From NCBI GenBank assembly GCA_964017145.1, contig OZ024847.1, positions 1,860,001 to 1,924,000 on the forward strand: a stretch of 64,000 nucleotides of DNA, read 5' to 3'. Source of the DNA: Agrocybe praecox. Its lineage: Eukaryota > Basidiomycota > Agaricomycetes > Agaricales > Agrocybaceae. Below the pieces are notes generated by a model. That model was not told where the DNA came from and did no database searches. It worked only from the letters and a program-made list of their open reading frames with translations. Positions within the stretch are counted from its first letter, which is position 1, and every line of letters begins with the position of its first letter. A program made the translations under genes and the position numbers. Below, piece by piece: positions 40,223-51,658 of the stretch.

Positions 40223-42571
40223 ATGATGCTGTTTCTTGCTTGCTTACTCTTACTTGCGCCTATAGCTCTGGGTGCCATCTATCGTCGTTCGGATGACCTT
40301 CCCAACACAACATTCGATTTTATTATTGTTGGAGGTAAGTTTATCCTTTTCTGAAAAAAATGTTTCATTTTTATTCTATCCTTAATTATTGTAGGAGGTA
40401 CAGCGGGCTCAGTGTTAGCCAACCGCTTGACCGAAGTCCCACAGTTCCAGGTGCTAGTGATTGAAGCTGGACCAGAGTCAGTTAAATGCATTAACATGTC
40501 ATTGAACTTCACTAAACTGAAGTTGCCCATTAGCAATGCAGGAGTAATGGACTTGATGGTCCCTGGTTTTGTCTTCAACCTCGCAAATTCGGCCTTTGAT
40601 TGGAACTTTACCACTACCCCGCAGAAGGGTCTCAATGGTAGAAGTGTATTGTTCGAACGCGGACACGTCCTTGGAGGCAGCAGTTCAGTCAGTAAGTTTA
40701 ATTTGACCGTTTCTGCGTTTGGTATTCTTCAGCTCATTGGGATTCTTACAGACGGCATGATATACACAAGGGGGTCTTCTTCTGACTATGACCGCTTTGC
40801 TCAAGTTACCGGCGAGCCGACTTGGTCCTGGGATGCCTTACAGCCATATATCCGGAAGGTATGGTCAGTGTATATCAATGATAGCCTGACATCATTTTCT
40901 GTTTCTCGAATAGCATGAAGGCTTCACGGCCCCTGTAGATGGTCATAACACTGTCAACGAGTTCGATCCACGCTTTCATGGCTTTACGGGTCCCATTCTC
41001 ACTACATTGCCTGCGCTGCTCAACCCTTCCATCGACTCGAGAATGATTGCAGCAGCTAATCAACTCGGAGGTGATTTTGTTTTCAATCTTGACATGAACT
41101 CGGGCACTCCTTTAGGCACCGGTATGTATGAACTAGTTAATCGATCGATTCTCCTTGCTTACTATGCTACAACCCAGGGTGGGAACAATCGACTACAGGG
41201 CACGGGGAGCGTAGCAGTGCAGCGACGGGATACTTGAGTCCTGAGGTTAGGGCGCGCCCCAATCTTCACATTCTCCTCGAGACTCGAGTAACTAGGATAT
41301 TGCAATCGTCAGGTTCTCAATCCTCCGGTGGCCCTGGTATGACATTACGAACGGTGGAATTCACGTCAGGAAACAGTAAATTCATTTAGATATATATATA
41401 TATCGATAGGAGAAAGACTGATGCAACAACACAGGTGCATCGTCTCCAAGAACGACATTGACGGCCTCTAAAGAAGTCATACTCTCAGCTGGTAGCGTTG
41501 GAACACCGCATATTTTACTTCACTCAGGGATAGGCGATAAAGATACCCTCAAAAACATTGGAATCTCACCAGTTCTTGACTTGCCCAGCGTTGGCATGAA
41601 TCTCACAGAACATCCATTTTTTTCCGTATCTTTTGACCTTAGTATCAAGGATGACACGGATCCTTGGGGAGAGTGCGTTGTCTTTTTTCTTTGCTGCTGT
41701 GTACTTTTCTGAACGATCACAGGGTTTTTGTTGATACCACTGTGACCAATGAAGCCATTGCGCTCTGGAATACTACTAGGTCAGGACCGTTAGCGACCAT
41801 AGGACGTCTTGACCAAATTATATGGGCTCGTGTTCCGCCTTCTGTCTTCACAGCGACTCCGGATCCATCGTCCGGTTTGAACTCGGCTCACTATGAAATG
41901 GGAATCTCCGTGAGTTCCAGTAGCACAAGCTCTGAAGAGTACTACGTACTGACATTGCATAAGGGCACTGCGACTTCCCTCATATCTGGCTCTTCCATAG
42001 TTAGCCCAGCATCTCGTAAGATTTATGATACCATTCTCTTGACATAATTTTGGACTGACGGTGTCTTACCTCAAGGTGGGTCGGTTACATTGGGCTCAAA
42101 TAATCCATTTGATGCCCCATTAATCGACGCTGGACTCTTTGTCGATTCAGTCGACTTGGCTATGGCCAGGGTGTCAATTCGTGCACTCTTCCAGTTCATG
42201 GCTGCACCCGCATGGAAAGATGTTCTCATAGGCCCAACAGCGCCGATGGTAAATAATCCTACCGACGCCTTCCTGGACGCCTTCCTTCGCAATACTTCAT
42301 TCGCTAATCTACACCCCGTCGGGACTGCTGTCATGACCTCTCCAAAAGCTTCTTGGGGTGTGGTCAATCCAGATTTGTTGCTCAAGAAGGCAAATGGACT
42401 TCGAATCATCGATGCCTCTGTATATGTAAGCCCTTTGTTGAGAAGTCGTTTTGCTCTTGTACTGAAATAGACGCTCAGCCATTCGTACCTTGTGGACACA
42501 CGCAAGCGAGTGTTTACATTATATCGGAGCGAGCTGCTGATGTCGTGAAAGCTGCGTGGGGCGTATTGTAA
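40223..42571 (+). CDS. GMC oxidoreductase 3, aryl-alcohol oxidase type
   Basis: Third array member. Signal peptide MMLFLACLLLLAPIALGA, then [88 protein letters not shown] and [20 protein letters not shown], with both catalytic His present. Ends KAAWGVL. Compared with siblings it has VLGG for GLGG in the FAD motif, one extra residue after HPVGTAVM, and a Ser/Gly insertion near 41310 (SSGSQSSGGPG) in a surface loop. Introns 2, 3 and 8 (57, 60 and 54 nt) are stop-free multiples of three, so retention would leave the frame open. Spliced product intact. Confidence 0.92.
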
Positions 42572-43191
42572 AGCTGGAATGTAAAACATGGGTATTTAAT
42601 AGGGATCCACATAGATAAAAAAGAAATTCAAAATGGTTTGAATTTGAACGTATGAACTTCAACTTTCAAGTTACCTCGCAATAAGCTGGGAAGACCAGAA
42701 TAACAATCTGGTGGCAGTGTTTAGATTCTTGCCACTACTCATACATTTCAGATGCACTTCTACGCGCATGAACACGATAGCAAAACAATGACCGAGACAG
42801 GGGTCGAACCTGCAGATCTCCTGATTAACCATATTCATCGTAGTCAGACGCGATGCCATTTCGCCACACGGCCATCTCGGAGATCGAGAAATCACCCTGC
42901 ATGATCTTTCATTCATGTCGTCACGAAGTGGAAGATCTCGTCGCTTATCATCTGAAGGAGGAACTCAGGAAATACAAAGTTATTAAACAAAGAGAGAAAG
43001 TTGTATAACAAGAAATATATTTCCCAAACAGTAAACACCTTGGAAAACCAAATTTGTTTTGCTTCTAAGGACTATCATAGCAATGTCTTTTTTCTTATTT
43101 TTTCTTACACCGTCCATATATTCCATTAACAAATTTATAACTTTCATTAAAATGTAAATTTATCTAGGTCCCGATTTTCTCTTACACCCCC
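42572..43191. other. Convergent spacer GMC3/GMC4 with tRNA
   Basis: 3' UTRs of the convergent GMC3 and GMC4 genes plus the tRNA-Arg. Nothing else is identified. Confidence 0.4.
42789..42873 (-). tRNA. tRNA-Arg(ACG) with intron
   Basis: On the minus strand: acceptor GGCCGTG pairing with CTCGGTC (one G-T pair and one T-T mismatch), discriminator A. D arm GCG..CGC. Anticodon arm TCTGA with TCAGG around CT-ACG-A-A, with an intron of about 12 nt one base after the anticodon. T arm GCAGG-TTCGACC-CCTGT. Anticodon ACG reads CGN Arg codons. The T-T acceptor mismatch is unusual and could mark a decaying copy. An alternative reading pairs CCGAGA just upstream with TCTCGG, but that would shift the D arm out of register. 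Confidence 0.8.
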
Positions 43192-45489
43192 CATGCTTCT
43201 TTCACTACATCGGCGGCACGTTCTGCAATAATATATACGCTCGCTTGGGTGTGTCCACAAGGAATAAACGGCTTGCAACATCCGGTATGCATTCATCAGT
43301 CGCTATATCTTCAAAAGGACAAGTCACTCACATAAATAGATGCGTCAATGATGCGCAATCCAGAGGCTTTCTTTACTAATAAATCAGGATTGACAACCCC
43401 CCATGATGCATTCACGGGGGACATGGCGGCAGTTCCGATAGGATGAAGGTTGGCAATTGTTGTGTTGCGCGCAAATTCGTCCAAGACAGAGTCGATCGTA
43501 TTATTCACGAAACCGGGAGTAGGTCCTATAAGAACCTCTTTCCATACAGGCGCGGTCGTGAACTTGAAAAATGCCCGGATTGCCTCCCTTGCTAGTATCA
43601 CATCAACCGGGGCAGTCAATAATCTGAGATCAATCAACGGTTGGTCAAAAGGGTTGTTCGTGCCCAGAGTGACAGTACCACCTAGTAAAAGATTAAATTG
43701 AGTAGGACTATGATATGCAGTCTTTTGCTTACGAGAAGCCGGACTAGACACAGCAACAGCAGATATAAGAGAGGAAGCAGACCCCTGTGGAAAACGTCAT
43801 TGGGGTTCATCGAAGAAATGATAAGACCGACTTACAGTAAACGCTAACTCATAGTGAGCAGAGTTCGGACCAGATGATGTATCAATATTGTTCAACTTTG
43901 AAGGCGCGATACGACCAAATGAAAACTGGTTCAGACGCCCCAAAGATGCTAATGGACCTGTCTTATTCGCATTCCAGATTTGAAGTGCTTCAGCTTGCAG
44001 CGTTGCGTCGGTGCTGATGCTAAATATATAGTTCAGAAATGACATTGACAAGGAAGGGGACCGGCTTACTTTGCCCACGGATCGGTGTCGCCAGTTATGT
44101 TGAGGTTAACACCAACAGCAAAGATAGGGTGTTCAGTGAGGTTCTTACCCACGCTAGGCAGGTCAAGAACTGATGGTATTCCAACTTTTTGAAGCTCATT
44201 TTTGTCTCCTATGCCCGAGTGCAGCAATATATGGGGTGTTCCAATGCTGCCAGCTGAAAGGATTACCTCCTTGGAAGCTGTCAATGCTTTCCTAGGTGAT
44301 TTAGTACCTGACTCAATAATTAGTCTCGGGTGTGTAAAGATAACATATGTCAATTCTTCTTACTGCTTCCAGTGGTGAACTCCACTGTTCTCAGAGTTAA
44401 TTTTCGATTGCCAGTTGTTTGCAATATCCTAGTTACTCGAGTCTCAATGAGAATATGAAGATTGGGACGAGCCCTAACAGTGGACGGCAAATATCCAGTG
44501 GCAGCACTGTTGCGCACACCATGTCCAGTAGTAGATTGGTGCCATGCTATAGTTTTCAATTAAGGTGCCACATATTATGACGACTGACGGCACATACCAG
44601 TCCCAAGAGGCGTTCCAGAATTCAGGTCAAGATTGAATGCGAATTCACCCTTAAGTTGATTGGCTGCAGTAAGCATCCTTTGGTCGGTGGCAGCAGTAAG
44701 TAGCGCAGGCAAGGTAGTATGAATAGGACCCGTGAAACCATGAAAACGAGGATCGAACTCTCCGACGGGGTTGCGTCCGTCAACTGGAGGCACGAAGCCT
44801 TCATGCTAGTAGAAGTGGCAATTAGGTCTCGCACAATCATTGTGCTAAGAGAAATAAAGCATACCTTACGGATGTAAGGTTGTAGGGCATTCCAAGACCA
44901 ACTGGGCTCGCCAGTTATTCTAGCGAAACGATCATAATCAGAGGATGACCCTCTTGTGTATACCATGCCATCTGTATTGAGGGGTTTGTCCAACATCGGA
45001 TAGTAAGAGAGAACTAGTTACTGACTGACTGAACTGCTACCTCCAAGCATGCGCCCTCTTTGCAAGGTAAGAGTGCGACCATTTAGCCCTTTTTGTGGAG
45101 TAGTGGTAAAGTTCCAATCGAAGACAGTATTTTGGAGATTTAACGCAAAGTCAGGTACAATAGAGTTCAATACACCCTCATTGCTGGTAAAAATGAATTA
45201 AAAAATGCAACTCAAGAATTTGGTGAAACTGACTTGGGCCCAGCTTCAATTACAAGTACATGAAAACTAGGATTTTCGGTTAACCGATTAGCCAAAATCG
45301 AACCTGCGGTACCGCCTATTATACAAAGGGGCGCATCAATGACATAATTGAGTATTGAAACCCAGATCAGAGCGTACCTCCAACTATGATGAAATCATAC
45401 TCGACTTGAGGAAGGTCCTCAGAGCGAGGATAGACTGCGCCTAGAGTAAGAGGCACAAATAAAAACAGGAAACTGAAGTATGAAAACAT
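43192..45489 (-). CDS. GMC oxidoreductase 4, aryl-alcohol oxidase type
   Basis: Fourth array member, inverted and tail-to-tail with GMC3. Signal peptide [18 protein letters not shown]; this start is preferred over an upstream in-frame ATG because it gives a clean secretory leader. Motifs: [20 protein letters not shown] loop, [14 protein letters not shown] signature 1, [56 protein letters not shown] and [20 protein letters not shown]. Both catalytic His are kept. Ends KEAWGV. All exons splice in frame. It heads a minus-strand run with the dioxygenase, cyclase and isomerase genes. Confidence 0.92.
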
Positions 45490-45527
45490 CTTGCTCGTGT
45501 AGCTGCAGACCATAGTAAATTTCATGT

Positions 45528-45535
45528 CTTTTATA
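45528..45535 (-). promoter_or_regulatory. Putative TATA box of GMC4
   Basis: TATAAAAG on the minus strand, 39 bp upstream of the GMC4 start codon, the same spacing as in GMC1. Confidence 0.45.
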
Positions 45536-45868
45536 TCCTTGATTGAATGCAATATGTTTTGTAAGTTTCCTTTGTCAAGATGCGTATCGAACGGGGGTAA
45601 GCACTACATCCACGCTGCAAAGGAGAATTCAAGTCGCCTACACAGTCCGAAATCATATAAATCTGACGTGCAATGTCTGTGAAAATAGATATTCGGAGTC
45701 AAAGCGGTCAACTATGGGCTTCAACCTTGGTGGCGTTGCTCAATGTCCTAAGTTTATCACCATTTTAAGAAAATAAAGTCTTGGGGACCAAAGGTCAAAT
45801 GATACATATACACAATGCTTAAGGGGTGGAGAGATGATGTAGATACATGTCTTGCACGAAGGTCCACC
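45536..45868. other. Spacer GMC4/intradiol dioxygenase
   Basis: About 330 bp holding the GMC4 promoter and the dioxygenase 3' UTR. No gene is seen. Confidence 0.4.
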
Positions 45869-47240
45869 TTAACCTTTCCAAAAATTGTCATAAGAAGCGC
45901 TTGCGTTGACACCCTTAAGTTCGGCGGTAGTTAGTCAATCAATTGTTTTACATAGTTTGCCCAAGGACTTACCATAGTAATGTAGGCAATCAATCCCTGA
46001 GAGATGACACCTCCGAGCAGATGGGTCTTGAATACCGGATTGTACTTGCCCTCAGGACCATGACTATCATGAAAGATGTTCAACGAATCTTGGTGATTCC
46101 GTGTACGACCTCTTATGTCCTTAATGGGATTCGTAACATATGGAAACATCTTGTCGACGACCATGTTCAATTCCTCATCAAAGAAGAATTGACCTGTATG
46201 TGACAGACGTCCGGCTTTAAACGTGTTGTTTTCAGCGATAGGTGTCCATTCCGGGAAGACTTTGGTGTGTATATGAGTAGCTCGTCCTGTATAATAACCG
46301 GGATATATCGCTTTCAAAAAATGGTTCAGGAACCCGACGTGCATTATTACAACAAAAGAGCGTACATGTGAATTGAACAACACCATTCTTGTCAGTAGGC
46401 CACGCTCCGCGAAGCCAAGTCTCTTCGTGGACTGTACGAGGATATGCAGAGAGTAATCCTCTTCTACGTCCTTCTGACGCGGGCGGTTCGTCGATCAAAT
46501 GGGGATGAGGGACTGGATGGCCTATATCATCTCTTGAGTTTGTTTTCGTCATCAAAAAAAGCTAAACCCCACCTGCGTAGCTTCCAGTTGCATTTGCAAG
46601 CCAGATATCGACCAAAACATCAGGGAGAGGTTGGCATGTTTCTACATCGATGACTCCAATGTCCAATAACTGGACAAACATCAAGTCAGCATCGAACACA
46701 AGCTTGTAGGGTTATGACTTACCAAAAGCAATCCATCTTGGTGCTCTGCAATATTCTGTCGTATGGGATGTCCTTCTGTGTGATAATAAGGACCCTCAGT
46801 CACTTCAGGCGCAAGGACACAAGTGTTATTCTGGATATGGGTATCTGAGATAGGCGTGCATTTCATATATGTTTCGTCATCATCGGTTGAAGTTGAAGAA
46901 GCCGTGTTATGAGGAGAGTCTCCCAGGTCGGCGTACGTTTCGGCAGAGAACAACTCCTGATATCCAGCGATGTGTGGGTTTATACCCGCCAGTGTTCGCT
47001 GAGCAAATGCCCTCTTACGAGCAGCTGTAAATGATTCGACAGCTGGAGAACACTGAAAAAAGATGAGATGAAAGGGAAATCCAGATATGAATGTTAACCA
47101 CCCACATGAAATGCTGCAGCCTGTAAAGCTCTTTGGACCTCTATTTCATGTTCCGTTTTAGGTGTATGGTGCCCCACTACAAATGATTGCTGGCCAACAT
47201 TCAAGAGGGCACTCAGGAGCAGAACTTGAGGAAGGTACAT
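45869..47240 (-). CDS. Intradiol ring-cleavage dioxygenase (secreted type)
   Basis: Non-haem Fe(III) dioxygenase that opens catechol-type rings between the hydroxyls to give muconates. Start MYLPQVLLLSALLNVGQQSF gives a hydrophobic leader, so it is probably secreted like many fungal members. Visible: VLAPEVTEGPYYHTEGHPIR (first Tyr ligand), LLDIGVIDVETCQPLPDVLV, DIWLANATGSYAG, and YPGYYTGRATHIHTKVFPEW, carrying the second Tyr and the two His iron ligands. The gene ends with GVNASASYDNFWKG in a short last exon. All four Fe ligands are present. It lies between GMC4 and the muconate cyclase-like gene on the same strand, a context that supports aromatic degradation. The exact substrate (catechol, hydroxyquinol or protocatechuate type) is not clear. 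Confidence 0.92.
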
Positions 47241-47583
47241 TCTGGTCACAATGAAAGGCGTTCGGAAGGCTGCTGGGTTTCAAGTCTATCGACCCATGCA
47301 TTAAACATTTTTCCATAGTCTGAAAGCATGAGAATACCAGGGAGCCGTGAGGATTCAGGAAGACCCGCCCGACAGGATCGCACGGATCCGACGCATAAAT
47401 GATAAGACACATATGCCCCTAGATTAGGGTTTAATAACGCGTATCCCGCTTTCACATGACGTAAAAGTTTCTTCATGTAGGAAAAACTCGAGCTAATCAT
47501 CGGGACTTAGGATGGATGTGGCGTGGTAAGGAAGATAGGTTGAAGCGGTGCTCATTCGAAAATATTTCCACAGGGAAACGTTA
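47241..47583. other. Spacer dioxygenase/muconate cyclase
   Basis: 343 bp between co-oriented genes. It includes a telobox-like TTAGGGTTT near 47423. No gene is seen. Confidence 0.4.
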
Positions 47584-49008
47584 TTAGTCCAACCATATTG
47601 CGTGGCTACCACCTTGAATCGTGTTCTTCTCTTCAGCAATTGACATCGGGGAAGGCCATTCAGCAACAACTTTTACGCCTTCTCGATCCCATCCGTCCCA
47701 TTCCAAAACTCGAATTGCACCCATTCCGGACGGAGAAGACGTGGTTTCGTCGTCGTCGGTAAGAAGAATCCACAAACCATCCGATTTGTCGTATGGTGAT
47801 TTTGGTAGGATGTCGATGGCGTTCGCTTTGCCACCGGAAGTGGGGGTCTCAAAGCGTTCTGCTTCCGGATATCCTTCTTGTGGATGCGCAAAATTTCCAT
47901 CTTCATCCAATGGGAAAATACTCAGCCATCCTCGAAGATTCGACGTAGATCCTCTGGTTGTGGTTATTAAAACCTTTGGTACTGGATTCAACGGAGTAGA
48001 CGGCGGAAACATAAGTGTATCACCCCGAAAATGGTCCTTTGCATCTTTCGTTGGATGTCTCCATTCAAGGGGCAGCAGAGAACGCGAATCGATGTGCTCG
48101 AGGCCCGTAGACAATATACGATACGAATCAACAAGATTCGCTAATCAAAGAAATTGAGTAGCAATAAAGCATGAGTGAAAATTGACTTACAATGTTCAGC
48201 GATGCAGTACAATATCTTTCCATTGGGGTGTATTTTCAAATGACGCGGACCGTCATGAGTGTCGGCACCTCGCGGTGAGGTTACTGATGTAATATGGTTA
48301 AGCCGACCATTCTCGTGAATGTACATCTCTATGGAATTTGTCCCAAGAACGGGTACGAACGCATATTGATGAGAGGGTGTAAACTCAATTCCGTGAGATC
48401 CATAGCGCTAGAAAAAAAAAACTGAATGAATGAAAAAGACAAAATGATCCTAACATACCAGTGCCACTCTTGTCTTGTCCGCATCCTGCAATTTATCTTC
48501 TGGAATGAACAAAATTTCCTGGACTTTGTCGCCAAAACCACCGTTCTCTGGGTCAATGATGTGTACCTCGCCGGTGGGTCCACCCACAGAATAAACATGA
48601 GTATAAGGTGCAGGTATTGTCAGATATGATGATACTGAGGCTTCATAGACACATTATTGTTCCTTCATTTCCAGTGGATGAATCCGAAGACATACTAATG
48701 GGAACCGCGTTTATATGCGTGACTTTGTACGCAGACGATCGCTCGATTTCCCAGCTCGACAGCGAAGGGGGAAGAGCCCAGCTTGTAGCATAAACTCTAT
48801 CCTTAACAGAATTCGTGGCTAGGTATTGATGTGGTCCATATGCAGGAATTGTCTGAAGGTGCGAAAGTGACCGATTTGAAGGGGAAAAGGCTAGTAAGAA
48901 GAGTGACAGAGATTTGAATGATCCGGATAGAATATGATAAACATTCTGCTCGTTGACCGTGGTACTATTGAGGGCTTCAGCGTATCCCAGCGTATTTTGA
49001 AGATCCAT
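47584..49008 (-). CDS. Carboxy-cis,cis-muconate cyclase-like beta-propeller
   Basis: Member of the fungal lactonase family (seven-bladed propeller), which includes 3-carboxy-cis,cis-muconate cyclase of the beta-ketoadipate route. Four exons: MDLQNTLGYAEALN, ending VTHINAVPI; a second exon with PAPYTHVYSVGGPTGEVHII; a third with RYGSHGIEFTPSHQYAFVP, VLGTNSIEMYIHENGRL and THDGPRHLKIHPNGKILYCI; and a last with VDSYRILSTGLEHIDSRSLL, RGDTLMFPPSTPLNPVPKVL, GGKANAIDILP and QGGSHAIWLD. The DGPRHLxxHPNGKxxYxxxE repeat is typical of the family. No signal peptide, so probably cytosolic. It sits directly after the intradiol dioxygenase that could supply a muconate, although that enzyme looks secreted. 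Confidence 0.9.
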
Positions 49009-49474
49009 CGTGTATGTTTATGTGAATGCTAAGCGCCAAACCTTGTTAAACATTTGGCTGGAATCGGAATTTCCTTCGCTGACATATGCAAGCGGGAACC
49101 TAACCCTAGCATAAGTGCGTATTTATTTTTTCCGTGAGAAAGAGGAGCTGCTTGAGCCGTTGGACTAAGGCAACGCTTTCCATGTTGTCCGGGTTTTTAG
49201 GAGTGCTGGGGATGAGGAAAGGAACGTAAAAAGGAGTGGACAATCTGGGGGAAGTCAAAATATGATTCGAGCGGAGATGACAACGGGTGCCGATAGATGC
49301 CGACGACTGGGACGTAGTGGAACAGGTCAACAAATAAATACAGATTCTCATCTTCTTACTTAGAAGTTAGATGAAACTATATGACAAGTAAATGATACTT
49401 ATAGGTGTCAGTACAATCCTTCAAAGACATATTCAAAACTCCAGCGCCTTCCAATCCGATGCTTCGTATAAAAA
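49009..49474. other. Spacer cyclase/enoyl-CoA isomerase
   Basis: 466 bp upstream of the cyclase and 3' of the isomerase. An 81-codon minus frame at 49106-49351 is unrecognised. No gene is called. Confidence 0.4.
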
Positions 49475-50844
49475 TTATAGCTTATGTTTGATTTCCTTGT
49501 TCGCAATCTTGAGGAATTGCACATGGGGGATACCGCTTGCGAAGCGCTCTGCTTGAGCTGTATGAAAGCGAGTCAGTTAGTCTTTGTCTCATTGGCAAGC
49601 AAATCAATATCAACATACCGTAACTCTCACGTAGATTAACGGCATCTGGGTCATTTTTCTCATGCAAACCCCTGCGAATGAGGCCCCTCATTACAAGGAG
49701 AGCAGAAGGATCCAAGCCCTCCAGCTCGCTCAGGAGTAGTTTCCTTACTGCTGCATGAAATGACACCGCATCTTGTTGAGGGAATATCTTGCTAAATGAA
49801 AGGTTCGTATCAGTTATACTGAAATTCCACTTTAACTCTCACTTGACAAAACCACAAGAAAGCAGTTCCTCTGCAGTTTTTTTCTTTCCCCATATCAGGA
49901 CCTCATTTGCAAATGCGACGCCCACTATTATCAGACGTCAGCGCAGGCTTTAAAGGATCTAGAAGCTGTAAGTACTTCGGTTGACGAAGCTTACACTCGA
50001 ACCCCCTTCCGCAATGATACCTGCGGACGTGTATGGAAGATCAGCGAAGCCCCATTGGTCGTTGTATGAATCGACAAACGTACCTAGGAAAGTGAATGGA
50101 ACAGCCAGCCATGTACCGGGCATCGCATAAATGAAGTCGAAATATCCGAGGAACGCTGGGGGTAAATCAGTGCTGTATTGACTTGTACTTGAGCAGGACA
50201 CGTACCCGCAGTGATACCTGGCCGACACAATAAATGAGTCAATATTGTGCTTTTGAAAGAGCAAAGAACATACCCATTACTGGTCCATTCAAAGCTGCTA
50301 CAAGGATTTTGCTATGGGAGTAAAGCTGGATATTCTGAATCAGTTCTTATAATTGGAGGGCTTTGAGGAAGTGCCCTTACTGCCTTGCCACAGTCCAGAG
50401 TGGTGTTAACCACGTTGGCCCTTAACGCATTGCGTACATTACCCTTGATATTAGACACGTCGTTTGAGGGCCTCGCCTTAACATCGGTACCACTATATTC
50501 TCTTGTCAGCAGTGGACAAAGGACCCATGCTTAAAACTCGTACGCGCAGAACCATTTCCCAGTCGCTGCTTGTCTTCAATATATTGGTGCATCTAGGGTA
50601 GAGGACCGCCCACCTTGCCAGACTGTAATCAAAACGTCTTCATTCTTGTCAATTTCTCTCAATGCATTTGCAAACGCATCATAGTCTGAGAGGTTTCGGG
50701 GAATAAAGTCAGTCTGAAGACCCGCGAACTTTATCCATGATTCAACAGCATACCTTCGGCAGTGATGGCATTCAAGGTCCTCGGACGGTTTAAAGTAATC
50801 GTCGCAATGCGGTCAGAAATATTAACGGTCACAGTGCTACCCAT
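49475..50844 (-). CDS. Peroxisomal enoyl-CoA isomerase/hydratase family (ECI1-like)
   Basis: Crotonase-fold protein likely shifting double bonds in enoyl-CoA (delta3,delta2-isomerase). Start MGSTVTVNISDRIATITLNR PRTLN is the usual crotonase opening. It is followed by YDAFANALREIDKNEDVLIT, ATGKWFCAGTDVKARPSN (oxyanion-hole segment), ALNGPVMGITAAFLGYFDFI, PFTFLGLIAEGGSSVSFVNR (second catalytic segment with the Glu of the isomerase type) and VLIWGKKKTAEELLSCGFV. The last codons read IKHKL, a PTS1-like signal resembling the HRL end of yeast Eci1, so a peroxisomal location is likely. Several short introns splice in frame. It could serve fatty acid oxidation or side-chain or ring-fission acyl-CoAs from the neighbouring pathway. 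Confidence 0.88.
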
Positions 50845-51658
50845 CCTTTCGCAGTGGGAAGAACTTATGATTGTTCAAGAATCGACTATGTTCGTTTGAG
50901 CAAAGGGGCGTTGGGTTGCGAATAGTAATATCTCCATATTGTTCAGAAAGCCCGTAAGTCATTGCGAGGTCACCGGCTCGGCATAGAAATTTTGCCGGCT
51001 CCCCCACATCAATTCATAATTACTGTGCCAGGAAGCTGTGCTAAACTTGGCAATGACAGATTAACCTGATACAAGCCTCAATCGACTATCATTGTTTATT
51101 TGGTCTGTTCTAAGAGACTAATACAAGCCGATGCAATCTCGGATGCTCTTCCCATTCTTCAAAACTTTCGCGCGCGAAAATACCAGATTGAACAAGTCAA
51201 ACCATTATGACTTATATAAATACAGGTCGTCGCTATCCAGATACTAATGCCGGACGCCGACTTACTTATGTTGAGGCCCTGCTTCTATACTATGACGAGA
51301 TAAGGGTATAAAATTAACATTCATTACCTCAAGAAAGTCAGAAGAACTCTTAGGAGTTTCTAGCCACAGAGATGCCGGCCGATACACCATCGATGCCTCT
51401 ACGAGCGCCTATTCATTCATATCCAGTCTTTGATTGGTCGGTTACAAGTTGGGCCATTTCTTGGAAGAAGAATTCCGAGTTCGAACTTTTCGATACAGCT
51501 GCTACCAGTTGCAAAGGCTGGAAAGGATGGGGAACAAGTGCATGTTGGCAGTTCCATGCATCTATGGTCAGACACCTATTGATTGATATTCTTGGCAGTA
51601 CATGGGGGATAAGGGATACACACTTCTACAAAAACACGACATTTACACCAAAATAAAT
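50845..51658. other. Spacer isomerase/AFR2
   Basis: About 0.8 kb. It includes two TATA-like sequences on the + strand (51213-51221 and 51307-51314) and the possible small gene at 51372. Confidence 0.4.
51372..51656 (+). CDS. Possible small hypothetical protein
   Basis: A 94-codon frame starting MPADTPSMPLRAPIHSYPVF, rich in Trp (KGWKGWGTSACW). A TATAAAAT lies 58 bp upstream, a plausible promoter spacing. It ends next to the AFR2 stop codon in antisense orientation. No family is recognised; it may be a fortuitous frame or the first exon of something longer. Confidence 0.3.
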   Translation: MPADTPSMPLRAPIHSYPVFDWSVTSWAISWKKNSEFELFDTAATSCKGWKGWGTSACWQFHASMVRHLLIDILGSTWGIRDTHFYKNTTFTPK

